Origin: Macrolepiota albuminosa
Lineage: Eukaryota > Basidiomycota > Agaricomycetes > Agaricales > Agaricaceae
Direction of reading: 5' to 3'
DNA: 64,000 nucleotides
Assembly: GCA_027475525.1 (NCBI GenBank)
Contig: JAMWFC010000117.1
Coordinates: 5,008,183-5,072,182, forward strand
In this document: positions 45,390 to 58,244 of the stretch, in pieces
How positions within the stretch are numbered: position 1 is the stretch's first letter
How the letters are laid out: every line of letters starts with the position of its first letter
Position numbers and translations under genes: made by a program
The notes under the pieces: generated by a model
The model's input: the letters and a program-made list of their open reading frames with translations, nothing else
Told to the model about the DNA's origin: nothing
Database searches by the model: none

Positions 45390-46440
45390 GGCCTCTGTGG
45401 ATGTCCGCTGGTGCCCTGCGCAGGCCTGCGTGGGCCCACGTAGGTTTGAGTCCATTGACATACGTCTGCATGGATGTCCGCTGGTGGCTTGCGTAGGCCT
45501 GCATAGGTTTGCAGGGCCCTTTTGTGGACGTACGCTGGTGTCGGGGGTGGGAAAAGGAGGGAAGGGGAGACGCGCAGCCTTGAGTTATTGCGGGGAGGAA
45601 TGGAGAGAGGAGGGAAGTGGGGAACCTCGAGGAGGGTTTATTCATGCCATGAAGTCCGCCAATGGAGGAGGTTTTCACTTGTGTGCTGATGCCTGCCAGC
45701 GGCTGCTGATGCACATTGACGTCCGCTAGTGTCCGCTGCCATCCGCTGGGCCTGCATGCACATGTGTGTGCCCGCCTTTTATTGATCCACTGGACCGTGT
45801 CATACAGCACATTGTGACACGTCCGCGGCTCTGTATTCTACGGCACTGTGGGGACTGCTCCACTCCAGTGTAGCGGACTCCGCTGGACACGTATGGTATG
45901 GCACAAAGCGAGCTCCCATACAACGTATGACATGTACCGTTGTGATGTCTCTATGTGATATTAACTGATACTACTCTCCAGAACCATCAGTTATTGGGTA
46001 TTGGAGGGTAATCAGAATCTCCTGCAAACAAAGTTGGTGGATACTCAAATCCCATCGGATTTGAGGGGTTATTGGTTATGGGGGCCATTAGTTATAAGGG
46101 GTTTGACTGTAGTGTGACGATGGAGTTTCAAGTCACCTTACAGGAGCTTTTTAATAATAATGGGAACACGTGGTATATTGATTGAATTTCAATCAAGGAT
46201 AAAACACTGCAATAAAATACTGTATGGTCTTCTTACACAGATGGCAATAGAACAAGACTATGCTGTCTATTTGAGAGAATGAACAAGAGATCTACAGACA
46301 AGCAGAGACAAGTGAAACGGAGAGGAAAGAAAAGGTGAGTAGTCTACTCGTGAGGTCGGCGAATATCTAGGGGGAGTCAAGGTTCTGCCAATCATCGTAG
46401 CGTCTGTCCGTAAGTAGTAATCGTAGTACTCAACGGGATT
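45390..46440. other. Repeats and intergenic DNA upstream of the transporter
   Basis: Direct repeats TGGATGTCCGCTGGTG (about 45396 and 45472) and a variant TGGACGTACGCTGGTG (45523), with GCGTAGGCCTGC words, run to about 45550. No coding frame is supported. From about 45930 to 46440 the sequence is ordinary intergenic DNA that should hold the transporter promoter; no specific site was recognised. Confidence 0.5.
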
Positions 46441-46481
46441 ACATGCAACTGGACTTTTTTGGCTGTAAACAGACTCGTATC

Positions 46482-48446
46482 ATGGTTGAATCTCCAATGC
46501 TCTCATCCATTCTTCAAGCTGAGAATACAGCTACATCTCGCTGTAATATGGACCTTTACAATGACGAAGCTGATATCAACCCCATCCTCGAGAGAGTTTG
46601 GAGGAAAATCGATTTCATCGTCCTCCCCGTAGTAACAATGTTCCAAGTCCTCTCTCTATTGGTGTGCCATGTCATTATTGAATCCTTTGACATAAACTCA
46701 GATCTTTCATCCTTTTTTATTATTAGGACCGAACGAATTTAGCCAACGCACGCATTGCAGGTCTACAGGAAGACTTGAAATTGAGTAACTATCAGTACAC
46801 CATTGTACTAATGGTTTCCTCCGTTCCACTCGTTGTAGCAGGGCTACCAGTAAACCTTGCTCTCCGGGTGCGTGTGTACCGATTGCCTTGCGATGATACC
46901 ATCTGACTTTGCGAAGGCTGTTGGACCAAATATTATGCTTCCGGCTATGCTCACGTTTTGGGGAGTCGTAGTCACATTTCAAGGTTCGGAGAGATTGAAA
47001 TACTCATCTGCTTGAATGTTACACTTCAAACCGTCTAGGGTTTGTCAAAGGCTACACGGACCTCCTCGTTTGTCGTTTCTTCCTAGGGCTCTTTGAAGGT
47101 GCGCCAGTTATGCACGTACATTCACGTTCTGACCGTAACCCAGGAGGCGTCTTCTCCGGACTCATCATATATCTCTCATTTTGGTATCCCCGTCGCCATC
47201 TCCAAATGAGGTCCGTTCCTCTACCTTTGATTCCAAAATGTCGTCACCTGGCTGAGTAAATAAATATAGGGTATCAGTATTCTTAGTAATTGCTGCCTTA
47301 ACGGGAGCATTCTCCGGTCTCCTTGCATACGGTATTATCCGTATGGACGGCCTTGGAAAGCGTCCAGGCTGGGCTTGGATATTCATCCTCGAGGGTCTAT
47401 TTAGCACACTATTTGGCATCTTTACTTTTTTTGCCCTCCCACAGTCTCCTTCACATACCTGCTTTCTGAACAATACGGAGAAAGATTACGTCATGTCCCG
47501 CCTGCGTCAAACTGGAGCTATTGGACGGGACGATGATGCTGATGTCTTTAGCTGGCGGGAAGTCAAGCAAGCATTTATTCTTCCGCAGATGTATTTGGTC
47601 TCTGTGATACTCTTCTTTGCTGGTAAGAAATCAGACTATTTGATATTCGCTTCCACTTACGGTGTGTTGTGATCATAGGCGCCATTGTATTTGGACTCGC
47701 ATCGTAAGTTACAAAAATGGAAGGTCGTCGGGAAATGAATTTAATACCTATTAATCACGATCAGTTTTACACCCTCCATTGTTGTTGATCTCGGATATAC
47801 GAAGGCTCAAGCACAGCTCTACAGTGTTCCTCCTACCGCTACATCATTCTTTTGTCAGTCACTCACCATGATTTCCTTCTATCTTTTACTGACACTGCCA
47901 ACAGTCTCAATGATCTCAGCCTACTTCTCAGACCGTTTTGGGGCCCGAGGTCTCGTCGTCATGCTTTCAGCCCTCATTATGACCGCCGGGTTCTCGGTCT
48001 TCCTCGGTTCGATTGTCCTATCTTTACGTAAACCTTTCTATCAACTTCTTACAGCCTCAGATTCTCTGCACGCCAAGTATGGCAGTCTATTCCTAATCGT
48101 GACAGGTGCGCAGGGGGCTTCCCAGGCGCTCTGGACATGGGGGGCTAATAATACCTCACCTTATACCCGCCGCGCTACATCAAACGCCGTTGGCTCCATC
48201 ATGACCAACTCCGGGAGTATATTCGCGACGTGGCTCCTCGGAACGCTTTCTCCGGGTCCTTTTTATCGAAAGGCGGCGATAACGTTTCTCATATTTTCTG
48301 TTCTTATTTTCATATTAGGTGGCATAAACATTGTCTACTTGAACTCTCAGAACAGAAAGAAGGCTGTAATACGAGCGACGACGTCCCGCGCAGACGAGAA
48401 GCGAGAGCTTGGTGACCGCTCTGCATGGTTTGTATACGAATTATAA
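46482..48446 (+). CDS. MFS transporter, anion:cation symporter / allantoate permease type, 9 exons
   Basis: Exons are 46482-46661, 46727-46867, 46917-46983, 47039-47098, 47144-47210, 47270-47622, 47679-47703, 47765-47853 and 47905-48446. All introns are GT-AG with conserved phase and sum to 507 codons plus TAA. An in-frame ATG at 46443 would add 13 residues. The start (VWRKIDFIVLPVVTMFQVLS, then LLDRTNLANARIAGL) is the hallmark of Dal5-like permeases, followed by VGPNIMLPAMLTFWGVVVTF and FFLGLFEGG with FWYPRR (the loop after TM4-5). The second half has AIVFGLASFTPSIVVDLGY, YFSDRFGARG and WGANNTSPYTRRATSNAVGS, the TM10-11 signature. About twelve membrane segments are visible. The family imports allantoate, vitamins or other carboxylates with protons at the plasma membrane; the substrate is not predictable. 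Confidence 0.88.
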
Positions 48447-49170
48447 TGTCACTTCGGTGGCTGTCGTTGTGGTTACCGTGACATTCCTACTCCTTCCCAC
48501 CTAACAAACCACGAACGAGAGTATTTATTTCTTTCCTCGGTTAATTCCAGAATTGGTCGGGTATATAATATGTTTACCTGGGAAGGAATTCGATTGGCGC
48601 AGTTCCCTCAACCACGACAACTACTTTTCTTAGAGGTACGGGCCCGTGTTTTTGTCTCTCGGATAAGACCAGTATTTACAGAAAGAACTTGAGTGGAAGT
48701 TATACAGTCGGGACATTTGCAACTGGGCTCGCTGTAGAATAGTACGAATAGTAAGTACCTCAGAGTCTCGCAGTATTGCAGACGGCTGTTTTATTACCTG
48801 TAGAATAGTACAAATAGTAAGTACTACCGAGTAAAGCAAGTAACAGGTAATGGAGCGAGTAATTAAGAGCTCACCCTCAGAGTCTCGCAGTATTGCAGAT
48901 GGCTGAGGGTGGCGGTGCGTCTACGAGTAAAAATAAAGGGAACGAAAATAAGGTTTGACATAAAGAATAGCAAACACAGTCCTCCGAAGTGGCGCGCGGA
49001 GGGAAAACATATGAAGAAAACAAAAATGTAACGCAACCTTGTGCACAACGCGGGTCTGCAAGTCTTATTTCTAACACTCGCCCTTTCCTTCACTTTAAGG
49101 GCATACAGTTTCTGCCTGTTGATAACATCAAATGGCGGTCGTTATGAGCAAACGTCGAGGTGGTCACCAA
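48447..49170. repeat. Intergenic region with two interleaved direct repeats
   Basis: GTAGAATAGTACRAATAGTAAGTAC occurs at 48732 and 48800; CTCAGAGTCTCGCAGTATTGCAGA occurs at 48759 and 48875. The alternation suggests a tandem duplication of a unit of about 70-110 bases with loss in one copy. No gene is seen. Confidence 0.7.
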
Positions 49171-49245
49171 GCATTAATGGGGTAGTGGTAACCTGGGTCG
49201 TTGCCATCTTAGAGCGTGACTTCGACCCGGATTCCCCCTTAATGC
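49171..49245 (+). ncRNA. 75-base tRNA-like foldback
   Basis: GCATTAA at the start pairs with TTAATGC at the end (7 bp, tRNA-Gly-like), and GGGG pairs with CCCC just inside. TGGGGTAGTGG resembles an A box, but the centre folds as GGGTCG...CGACCC in place of normal anticodon and T arms. The length equals a tRNA. It is probably a rearranged tRNA-Gly pseudogene. A second A/B-box pair (GTGGTGTGGAGGGG ... CGTTCGAGTCATCC) lies at about 49328-49396. Confidence 0.35.
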
Positions 49246-50490
49246 ACTAACAAGGACAAATAAATGATTCCACTCGGTTAAAGTTGTTTACCGCTTGAAC
49301 TGGAGATCCTCAGGGAGTTCTAGCAGAATGGGGTGTGGTGTGGAGGGGAGCCACGGAAATACACTACCTCGCTCCGATCTACGTTCGAGTCATCCTTTGA
49401 CTGAACGCCTTCTGAGATGTGCAAGATACTTATCTAGAGAGTGGTCGTCGAGATGAAATTTTGTTTCTTTTCTCTATTAGTGATCACACTAATCTTCATT
49501 TATTATGCTTGCACTCGCACTCTTGAACATTATAGAACACGTCTTCTCAAAGAGACCATTATTTGCGTTTTTGTACCTGGAGGTGAGGGTTCAATCCTGT
49601 CAACCGGCAGGAAATCTTATACCAATCAGACTTCTAGAGTGAACACCATAATTTCTGAATAAGACACACCTGCACTGAGTTAAGGAGTGGTGGATGTGTT
49701 GATGAATGGACACCTTGGATGCATGTGAGGAAGGTCATGGTCAGCGCAGAGGAGTGACAATGAAATCTCAACTGAGTTATCACATGGAACTGGAGTTCAA
49801 CAAGAGAAGTTGAACTCCATGTAAGCAAGCTTGAAACTAAAAACTGTTGACATTTGTCTATATTATTGCTTGTGGGTCCATATCTCTGATGAGATTGAGA
49901 AATAAATGATATGAGTGATTTCATCATGTGTTGTTATATCAAGCATGTCCCAAAAGTTGGGGGTTTCAAAAATACACATCATGATGTGAATATGATTGAG
50001 GTTAGATGTGAGATGGCTGAGTGTTATACTCTGTACATAGCTAATTCATCTCACTCACAGATCAAACCTGGAAACCTTGGAATCATTAATATTGTTATTG
50101 AGTTGGATTGATTAAATAAGCAGGTGCACCAATGACATAGCTGCAGATATGTCCTAAAAAGGAATATATATAGTCCATGTATACCACCTGCCTTATCTCA
50201 TGCTGGGCTAGCCAGCAAGGCACATAGCCCAGCTTACAATAAGACACACCTGCACTAAGTTAGGGAGTAGTGGATGGTTTAGAATGCTCTAAAATTCTGG
50301 ATGTACTATTTCTTATACTTATACTAGCATGACTCTCAGAAGGTTTAGTGCAGTATGTTTAGTAATAACCAAATCTAGAACAGTTTGAATCTGCTTTTCT
50401 CATTTTCCTGGTCTTGTTGGCAACATTGCATTCAAAGTTCAGCTAAAGTCCTTCTTCCTTTTGTGAACTATTGAACTGTTTTATAGTGGT
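49246..50490. other. No gene; long-range direct repeat
   Basis: AATAAGACACACCTGCACTGAGTTA at about 49659 recurs at about 50239 (ATAAGACACACCTGCACTAAGTTA) with GGAGTRGTGGATG following in both. The repeats, 580 bases apart, may be the ends of a solo element. The interior has no coding. Confidence 0.5.
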
Positions 50491-50497
50491 ATAGACC

Positions 50498-51480
50498 TCA
50501 AGATATTGTGTAAAGGATCAATGGCTTTGTGTCTGAAATCTTCTTACAAAACTGTATCTGGAACTCACACCTGCTTACTCCTGAGGGCTTTCTATTATTG
50601 GACTTGGCCCATCCTTTAGTGGGACAATTCCAAGTGCAATGTCCTTCTTGCTCACACAAAAAGCATTTATTGGTGTTCCTAAGTTTGCTTTTCTCTCTCT
50701 TCCTAAGGGGGTTCATTTGCTGGTAGTCAGTCTTCTTATGGCTGCTACTGTGCAACCTGCCTTTCTCTTCTGTGGTGTGTAACAGCTATGTCCCTTATAT
50801 CTGGATTGGTTTCCATGCATAATATTCACCTTACATCCTCTGAATGATTTCCAGTTCTTAGGTTTATTGGGTTTGTTGGGCTTCAGAATAAGGCTGAGAG
50901 GTAATGTCTGGAACAGGCCAAGTATATCTTCAACTTGTTTCCTTGAAAAAGGCCTGAGGTATTGACCTTTTGCAAATTCTGCATCAACAATTTTGTCAGA
51001 TCCAATGGCTGGCATTTCTACCAACTCTCTGTTGTTAGGCACAAAGGTATACATGATCTGAGGAGTCCTGGCATCCAGCCCCTTTTGTAGATCTTGCACC
51101 AGATTGGGAAAAAGATCTGATATCCCAGCTTGTTGCATCTGATCCTTCTAGGTGTGATACTTGTAAGGTGACCAGAACTCAAAGAGATTGTGTGAGAGCA
51201 CATTCTTGAGCTCCATGATCTCTTTTTCCACATTCCAAGCACTTGTGCTTGTAGTCGTGAAACATAATGCAGCACTCTCATGGCTTCTGCTAGTCTGTGC
51301 ACAGCTCCTTGCCCTCAGAATTGAGCAGCCTGTTGTTTTTGCTTCTCCTGACATAAGTGCTTTGCCCATTCCAAAGATCTTGGACTGAACAATTCCAGAT
51401 GTCATGCATGTGTCAACCAAGACTTACCACACAGGCTGCATTGGTTGACTTGACTCCATTGGAGGAAGAGCCTGCACACA
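50498..51480 (-). pseudogene. Retroelement gag fragments with two zinc knuckles
   Basis: From 51480 on the minus strand the sequence parallels the gag and RT start of the DIRS-like element at 62450-63084. It has HKCLECGKRDHGAQECALTQ (C-x2-C-x4-H-x4-C), GISDLFPNLVQDLQKGLDAR, YTFVPNNRELVE and FSRKQVEDILGLFQTLPLSL. After KPNKPNK it departs into a different gag end with knuckle CFLCEQEGHCTWNCP (50498-50755). It is thus a chimera of a DIRS-type piece and another retroelement. TGA stops occur in the first part. Confidence 0.65.
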
Positions 51481-53500
51481 TGAAAAAACTCACTTCTTTT
51501 CTTTTCCTTCTTGGTTTTTGAGGTGGGAGAGTCTCTGCTTTGGTCTGAAGAATCTGACCTCTTCCTCCTTTCTCATGCTGAGTTTGCTGCTAATGAAATG
51601 TCACTTTTCAGCAGCAGATACGGTTTATGGCTACTGACCAGTACAAAATGTGTTGGGTGCACTGAGTGCTGAGGAAGTCCTGGGCAGGTCCCAGAAAACA
51701 AGTTAAAACTGAGTTAAACAGCAAGCTTTGGTGTGAGTTGGGAAATGAAGTTGGTAAGGGATGTGTGGTAAGAGGAGTGCGCTAACGACGAGGTGCACCT
51801 AAATGAAAGAGAGAGCAGATATGAGTAAAGTGCAGCAAGATGTGTGGCAAGAAAACTATAAGCTTAGCAACGTCTAAGCTGCATGATGCAAGGCATGTAG
51901 GTTCCATAAACGTAACTGCAGCAAGCATGCTAGGGGTGCTCAGACAATTGGTGACTATGGACTTAGTCAGCACAAATGAGTGAGGTGAACTGAGGGGTAA
52001 ACAGGGTACTCTGTTCTGTTGTGTAGCTAGTGACAATAGTAAGTGTTGGGTATCAGCACCACCAGGCAGAGATAGATAAGACACACCTCTTGCTTATTTC
52101 CTTTTTCATACGTTCTATGCACTGCATGCCACTCTTCAATCATTATTTACTAATCTTTATATTAAAACCTTATTTTTCTTCATACAGATACAGACATACC
52201 CCAATCAAGTTTTCCCTCAGCTGTCTACACTATCATGCAAGACTCTGAGGGTAAGCTCAATCCATTACTTATTGTTTACTTATTATTACCTCATAGATTT
52301 ATTATTGTCTGTATCTTAACAGGTTAATATATAGCTGTTTACACTATCGTGCAAGACTCTGAAGATTTATTATTGTCTGTATCTTAACAGTAAGTATTTA
52401 TAGTAAAGATAAGTTCCCTATTGCTAATTGGCTTAAGGGTCACCAAGGAGTGGTGAACTGTAAGGAATGTAATTAAATGTTATTCATTAAACTAAATAAT
52501 GAGAAATTAAACAAGAAAGCTATCTGTCTGACTGAGGGAGGGGTGCCAAGAGACGTCAGGTGCCAGGGTAAATGCCAAGCTGTCTGTCATGAGTAAATGC
52601 CATTATTCCAAATTTGTACATGCTGTCACCGGCTAGCTGTACCACGTGCTGATTGATTGATGCCACCTGTCAATGCTTGCCGGCGGCATGATGCCAGCTG
52701 TCATTCCAGCTGCCACCAGTGCTATCACTGATCAGATCCATCACTTGCTGTGTGTGGCCATTGTATAAAGCCTAAAATGGATAAATTGTATGCGCCAAGT
52801 TCAGAATGAGTGTGGCAAGGTGTCCAGAGCCAATGCTAAGCCTGCCATTGATGCACCTAGCCTGTGTAAGGTCCTATCACCAGCCTCCAACTTGCTTTGC
52901 TTGGTTAAGGCCTTGGTTTTCCTCAACTCTTAAAGTACTATTGTAAATTTGATTGAATTTTTTAAAAAAAGGAAAAAAAAAGAAAAAAAAAAAGAAAACT
53001 AAAACTAAAAAATCAGTGTATATGCACTTGGGACCCTAAGAAACTAAACTCAACCTGTACTTTGTTACAACTGAACAGGCAGCCTATTATTTAGTTCATT
53101 GAGCCCTTTCTTTATATGATAGCTGGTGATAAGAAAGATCAAAAGAAGTGACTCAAGCTATGCAACTTCATTCCAACAAAGAAGAAGTAGAGCTGTGTAT
53201 CACTCTTTCTCAAGCTTATGGTGGTTTGTTCCTGATTGTGTTGCATGTGGAGAATGCACAGCAGACAATCTTGACAGATCAGGGGCCAACTTTACATTTG
53301 GCCATCCTGTTACAACCTAAGACCCAAATACACGATTGAGTATTTGTACTAGGGTAAGTCGTAAGTAGAGTGTCCTAGTAGGTAGTACATAGCTGCTCAT
53401 CCTCAGTCTTTGTATATTTGACTGAGGGTGTGGTTACTGTGTCTGGATTTATATGTCTAGGTGAAAGTGATTAATTATAGGGACGAATATTATATATATT
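51481..53500. other. No convincing gene; duplicated exon-like segment and A-rich tract
   Basis: ACACTATCATGCAAGACTCTGAGG (about 52227) recurs at about 52340, and ATTTATTATTGTCTGTATCTTAACAG occurs at about 52298 and 52365. The unit looks like an exon end plus intron that has been duplicated. At about 52958-53005 lies an A-rich tract (runs of 5-11 A) typical of a retroposon tail. Coding is not supported. Confidence 0.45.
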
Positions 53501-53531
53501 AACCCTCTCAGTCATCAAATTTGTAGCACTT

Positions 53532-53880
53532 ACGGTGGACCCTAATCAGCGTCTAACATATCCCAGCCCTCAAATCACTCCATACCGGTTGGTTAAAAAG
53601 TGTCATGAGAACATCAAATACAAGGACTTTATTCCTGCCCTTGATGCAGCACTTCAAAGGATGGAGGATTATTATACTATGATGGCTAAATCACAGGTTA
53701 ATACTTTTGCTATGCATCAGGAAACTTCCTAATATTCTATTGCATTCACTGACCAATTGCACAGTGCTTGATCCATCCAAAAAAGGAATCCATGTTCACA
53801 AGAATTGAGGCGAGAACCTCACAGAGTGAGCTTTGAATCAGAAATGGTGTAGAAGGGAGTTAATGCCCCTTATGAAGCTC
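53532..53880 (+). pseudogene. hAT transposase fragment, C-terminal region
   Basis: IKYKDFIPALDAALQRMEDY, YTMMAKSQVNTFAM, then after a frame change VLDPSKKGIHVHKN, TGA, GENLTE. This matches the block near the end of the hAT catalytic domain (AALxKLxKYYxxT...AMVLDPxxKxxYFxKxW); the TGA sits where that block has Trp. No dimerisation domain or terminal repeat was found. Confidence 0.55.
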
Positions 53881-54385
53881 AGTCAAGACCAAATATATGT
53901 TTGAGAGGTAGGATATGCCGTCACATTAATTGCCAGTGGCATTTGTTGAATTCTTTTCATTCAGCTTGCACTAAACTTCTTACAAGGCCTTTCGATACTG
54001 AAACTCTTAGGGACCCCATTTGAGGGTAGGCAACATGGAAATGCTACTGAAGATAACAAGCCATATCTGTCGCTGTCCTCTGTTCCGAAGTCAATAAAAC
54101 CGAACATCAAAACTTGAGTAATGCCTTCGGTCTAGAAATATTTTTGGCATTTGTAATATCTCACTACATTACTTCTCAATATAACAAGACATCGAACATG
54201 TGCAAGCTAGCAAGATGGTCATATGAATTTGGGGCTGTTCGGGCTTGAGCTCATGTGACGCAAGACCCAAGCTGATAAGGGTGGTTTTGGCCAAGTGACT
54301 AGTTACTGCGCTTGGCGGGCCCGCTGTTACATTCACTTGTAATGGCACTATCTATTGTCTAGACTGTACTTAACAACATTGTTTA

Positions 54386-57300
54386 ATGCCCACACGCAGC
54401 AAGCATGGTCGAACAAGTAACACTCCTATAACATGTGTTGATCTACCACAAGACCACAACGACGCGCCTCCATTTCCGATACCCATGCTCCTAAGCCAGA
54501 TATCTCCTCTCCCAACACAGCATACTCATTCTGCCTCGGGTCTCACACGCACAATTCCCATGACCTCCAAGGGCTTCGCACCTGCCCCAAGCCCCGCAGT
54601 GCCCATCGTAGACCTCGGCACTGCAAGCATCAAACACCGCACCGAGGGGGAGGATGTGTTGTGGGGACACTGGGACAGGGTCTCGTGGTCTGAGGCCCCA
54701 ACAACGTGCCTCCTGTTTGTCGCGTACCCGTCTGTGCTGCGGATATGGGACACGACGAATCTGCAGAATGTCGAGGAGGTGCTGAGACTTCGGCTTGCCT
54801 CATTGGATGTGGGATTTGGAGGTGCAAAGGAAACAAGGATGGTTCATGCAGCTGTGTTGCCTACTGAAAGATGACAGGAAGAGGAGGACAGGCCTTGGAT
54901 TGGAATTGCGTGAGTTTTTGCTTTTATGTGGGGGTGCATGGTGTCATTGTTCTGCAGACTCAACATGGGCATATTTATAATTTACTCACTAACAACGCAC
55001 CACGTCGTCACGCATTTCAAAGTAAATCCTCCAACAATTCATTCGTTCGAAGCAAGTAATTGATTCATCATAATTGTATATCTTTTTCCTTTCTTTCCTG
55101 TCTCGCTCACTCCATACTTGTAGAGCATCACAGACCCACCTGCCATACATGTATTGTCTGCTACAACATTCACGCTCCTCACCGAAATACCACGATCCCA
55201 CCTTGTGCTGTACACCCCTCCCTACCCGCCTGTGTCTGTGTCTGCTGTGGGCATGCATGCCTCAGCCACAGCTGTGCTCACTAACGCCTTTGCAGGCGCC
55301 TTAGGGTCCTTTCAGCACAGCACTGGAGGCAATACTACCACGTCTGATTTCAATCTCGATGCCAAGGATAATGAGGACTACAGGGCTCTAGAGCCCCCAT
55401 GACCAATCTACGCACTCTCACGCCGTTTGTTGGCATACACCTTGACGGCCCCGCATTCAATGAGGCAGGGGCCGCAGGTAGGGGTTGGGATGACAAAGTC
55501 GCAGTCCCCGGCAACTACGGCAGCTGCAGCGGCGCAGAGCGTATGGGAGGGTGTAAGGACACTTGGGGGGCTCGCGGTGTCTGCTGCGAGGGCCCGAATG
55601 CACCGTGGTGCTGGTGCAGGTGCCGGTGCAGACGCAGGTGTGGGGACGATTTTTTCGAGGAGCGCACCAGAGAGTGGTGCAGGTGGGGAGAGGGGAAAGG
55701 AGAAGGAGAAGGAGAGTGAGGGCAAGGGAGAGGGAGAGGGTGTGTACGTCGTCATCGTGGATCTCGAGCCGCTTTTACGCCGCAAGCACTGTGATGGGGC
55801 CAGAGAGGGAGATGTTGTTGCTGAGTTCAGAGTGGACGACGTGCATGGGGTGTCCAAGCTCGCGTTTGGACGGGACGGATGCACACTTAGCATTGTTGGG
55901 AGGGACGGGACTCGTGCCAGTGTGTACAACCTGCGTCCTTGTCCTCGGGGCTTAGGTGTGGTCATCGAGGGCATTGAGAGCAGCGCCGACAGGCAGTGGC
56001 TTGCACTTGCAACCCAGAAGCGCACCGTGCATGTGTTTGCAGTGAACCTGTATGGGGCCGTGCGGATGTGAGGAGTCATTGGGAGGAAAGGGTTAGGGAT
56101 GGGAATGGTGGCAAGCTTGTGAGTTACCCATTCCCTCTTTTCTTTCTTTCTCTTTTTTTTTGGCAGAGGAACCTTATGCTGTTGTGTTCACAGCAATCGA
56201 TGGCAATGCCGTGCGAGGCGGGCCCACTGGTACGCTTGCGAGCTGGCGTGGTGGGTGGGTCAAAGACGCAGGCCCCGCTGGCGTTTATGTTTGTCGAGCA
56301 GGGAGGCGTGGACGCAGGGATCCCGAACCATCTCCTCCCGCCTACCTCGCCCTCCCCTGCCTTTTCCACTTCTGTTTCCACCTCCACCTCGCCAACGTGT
56401 GCTTTGCCACACATGTATGTGCCGTGATCGTTCTCCTCCCAATGCCACTCTGATGCAGGCGGCAGCGGCAGCGGCACGTCACCACCCCTACCGGCGCAGG
56501 CGGAGACACAGACTAGAAAGAGGGGTGGGTATCAGGATTTGTTGCTATTTGATCCAGCAGAGGTGGTGGTGGTCCTGCGCAGGGTTGGATTGGAGGCGAG
56601 AGTCCGGCAGCCGGGGATGGGGATGGGAATCAGTCTCCCAAGTGTAGAGGGCATGATGAGTGTGTCGCTGCCTGGGGCGGGGTTTGCGGCGTTGGGTGCG
56701 GGGTTGGCAGGAAGGCACAGAGGGAGTCAGTATATCCACCAGCACCACCACCAGCACCAACATAGTAAGGAGGTGCAGATGGAGCTCGGGGCGAGGGAGA
56801 GTGTGGTTATGACGTGGAGTTTGCGTGCGTGGGGTGCGGGTGAAGGGACAAAGGTCATACAGCCTATGAGGAGGAAGAGAGAGAGGGAATGTATCGGTGG
56901 GCATGCTGAGTATGTCTTTTTTTTCTCTCCTCAGGGACAAAACTGATGGATGCATTTCCCTTTCCCCATTTTTCCTCCTCTTAGTTGGCTAGCACAGGCA
57001 GAACTCTCGATGTGCTCTACATCGTCAAAGATCCTTCCGCAGTCGGTATACCTCTCTCACTAGTTTGGGTTCTACACATTAGGCGAGGACTACCATGCGC
57101 TTATCCGGCGGTATCAGCTTGATATCGCAGGGGCTAAGATTGATGTGAGGCGTGAGGTGCAGGTGAGTGCGGGGGGTGGGGACAAGTCGTTTGTCGAGGG
57201 TTTCAGCTTTGCGTCACTGCACGACATCCACCCGTACCACCACCACCATTCCCACCATTCTAATCATATTCCCCACCACCACCAGCAGTGGACGCTCTCA

Positions 57301-57975
57301 GCATCATTTGATGAGCCACTTGCTTGTGCATTGATGAACGAGCTAGAACACCCACACATTGCAGGTGTGCTTCCGATGTTGCCAAACGGTACACCTGGAG
57401 CGCGGAGGCGTGGTGCTGCTGTCGCTGCTGCAATACCGATACGGACAATTGGGGATGGGATGAGTGAGGGGTTGGGGCGGTTGAGAAGGGGGATTGAGAG
57501 GGTGCATTCGCCCAAGATGCATGCTTGGTCTGGGTCTGGGTCTGGGTCTGGGTGTGGTGCTGGGATTGATGAGGAGGGTGTGAGTGTGAGTGTGCTGCTG
57601 GAATTTGATGAGGAAGACGAGGATTTTGTGGGGGCTGCAGAGCTCGGGGTTGGAAGTGGCATTGTAGTTGGAGTGGGAGTAGGAGGAATTGACACGGACG
57701 TGGACACGGTGTCGACGCCTGCGACTAGCGAGGACGATTGGGAGAGGAGGTTGGAGACAAGGGAGGATGTGTGGGGTGGGTGGAGCAAGAGTGATAGAGG
57801 TGCCATTGAGGAGGTGGAAAGATTTTGTGATGTTAATGTCGTTGGGCTTTTGGATGAGGAGCAGATGCAGGAGCGGAGGAATATGGAGAGCAAATTGGAG
57901 AGGCGGGGACAAGGTAGAGGTGGTGAGGGGAAGGGCAAAGGGAACAGGAAGAGGGGCAAGTGGAACAGGAAGTGA
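54386..57975 (+). pseudogene. BCAS3/WD40-like autophagy-related gene, decayed
   Basis: The exon from ATG 54386 contains DVLWGHWDRVSW, LLFVAYPSVLRIWDTTNLQN and VHAAVLPTER, the start of the WD40 propeller of BCAS3-type proteins. Introns at 54909 and 55023 (GTGAGT, GTAAAT) lead to IFIIYSLTTHHVVTHF and then SITDPPAIHVLSATTFTLLT, IYALSRRLLAYTLT, GVRTLGGLAVS, VDDVHGVSKLAFGRDGCTLS and WLALATQKRTVHVFAVNLYG, all in family order. Later parts are QDLLLFDPAEVVVVLRRV and FGFYTLGEDYHALIRRYQLD, then a long Gly/Asp/Glu-rich tail to TGA 57975. Lesions: TGA 54872, TGA 55400 (EPP-stop-PIYAL), a 1-base frameshift at about 56058, and TAG 57061 (SH-stop-FGFYTLG, where Gln is usual). Human BCAS3 works with PHAF1 at the phagophore. 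As this gene is normally conserved, its decay suggests a second intact copy or haplotype. Confidence 0.65.
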
Positions 57976-58244
57976 GGTTATGACATGATAGCAATATGTA
58001 GGAGGAATAGAGATATAATTATGTACCATTATTACAGTTGGGATTTTGATAAACTATTTTCAAATGTCGTGGGGGTTGGGTTTATGTTGGTTTTTTTGTT
58101 ACCTCATGAGTATACTATATCTTATCTAATATCACTTGTCTTGTTACTCTAAAAATATAGAGCTCTAACAGGTTATGAGCCTTTATTGTTGTGATCTTCA
58201 AAATCAACAACATATGATAATTGGAGCCCCACCATACACTTCAC

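Noticed and set aside
48007..48060. A 27-base intron (GTAAAC...TTACAG) in the last MFS exon
   Set aside because: It is too short for these introns, its length is a multiple of three, and the frame reads through without a stop, so it was kept as coding.
57264..58029. Long minus-strand frames opposite the 3' end of the BCAS3-like gene
   Set aside because: They are Pro/Ser-rich shadows of the Gly/Asp/Glu-rich tail on the plus strand; no start context or introns support them.
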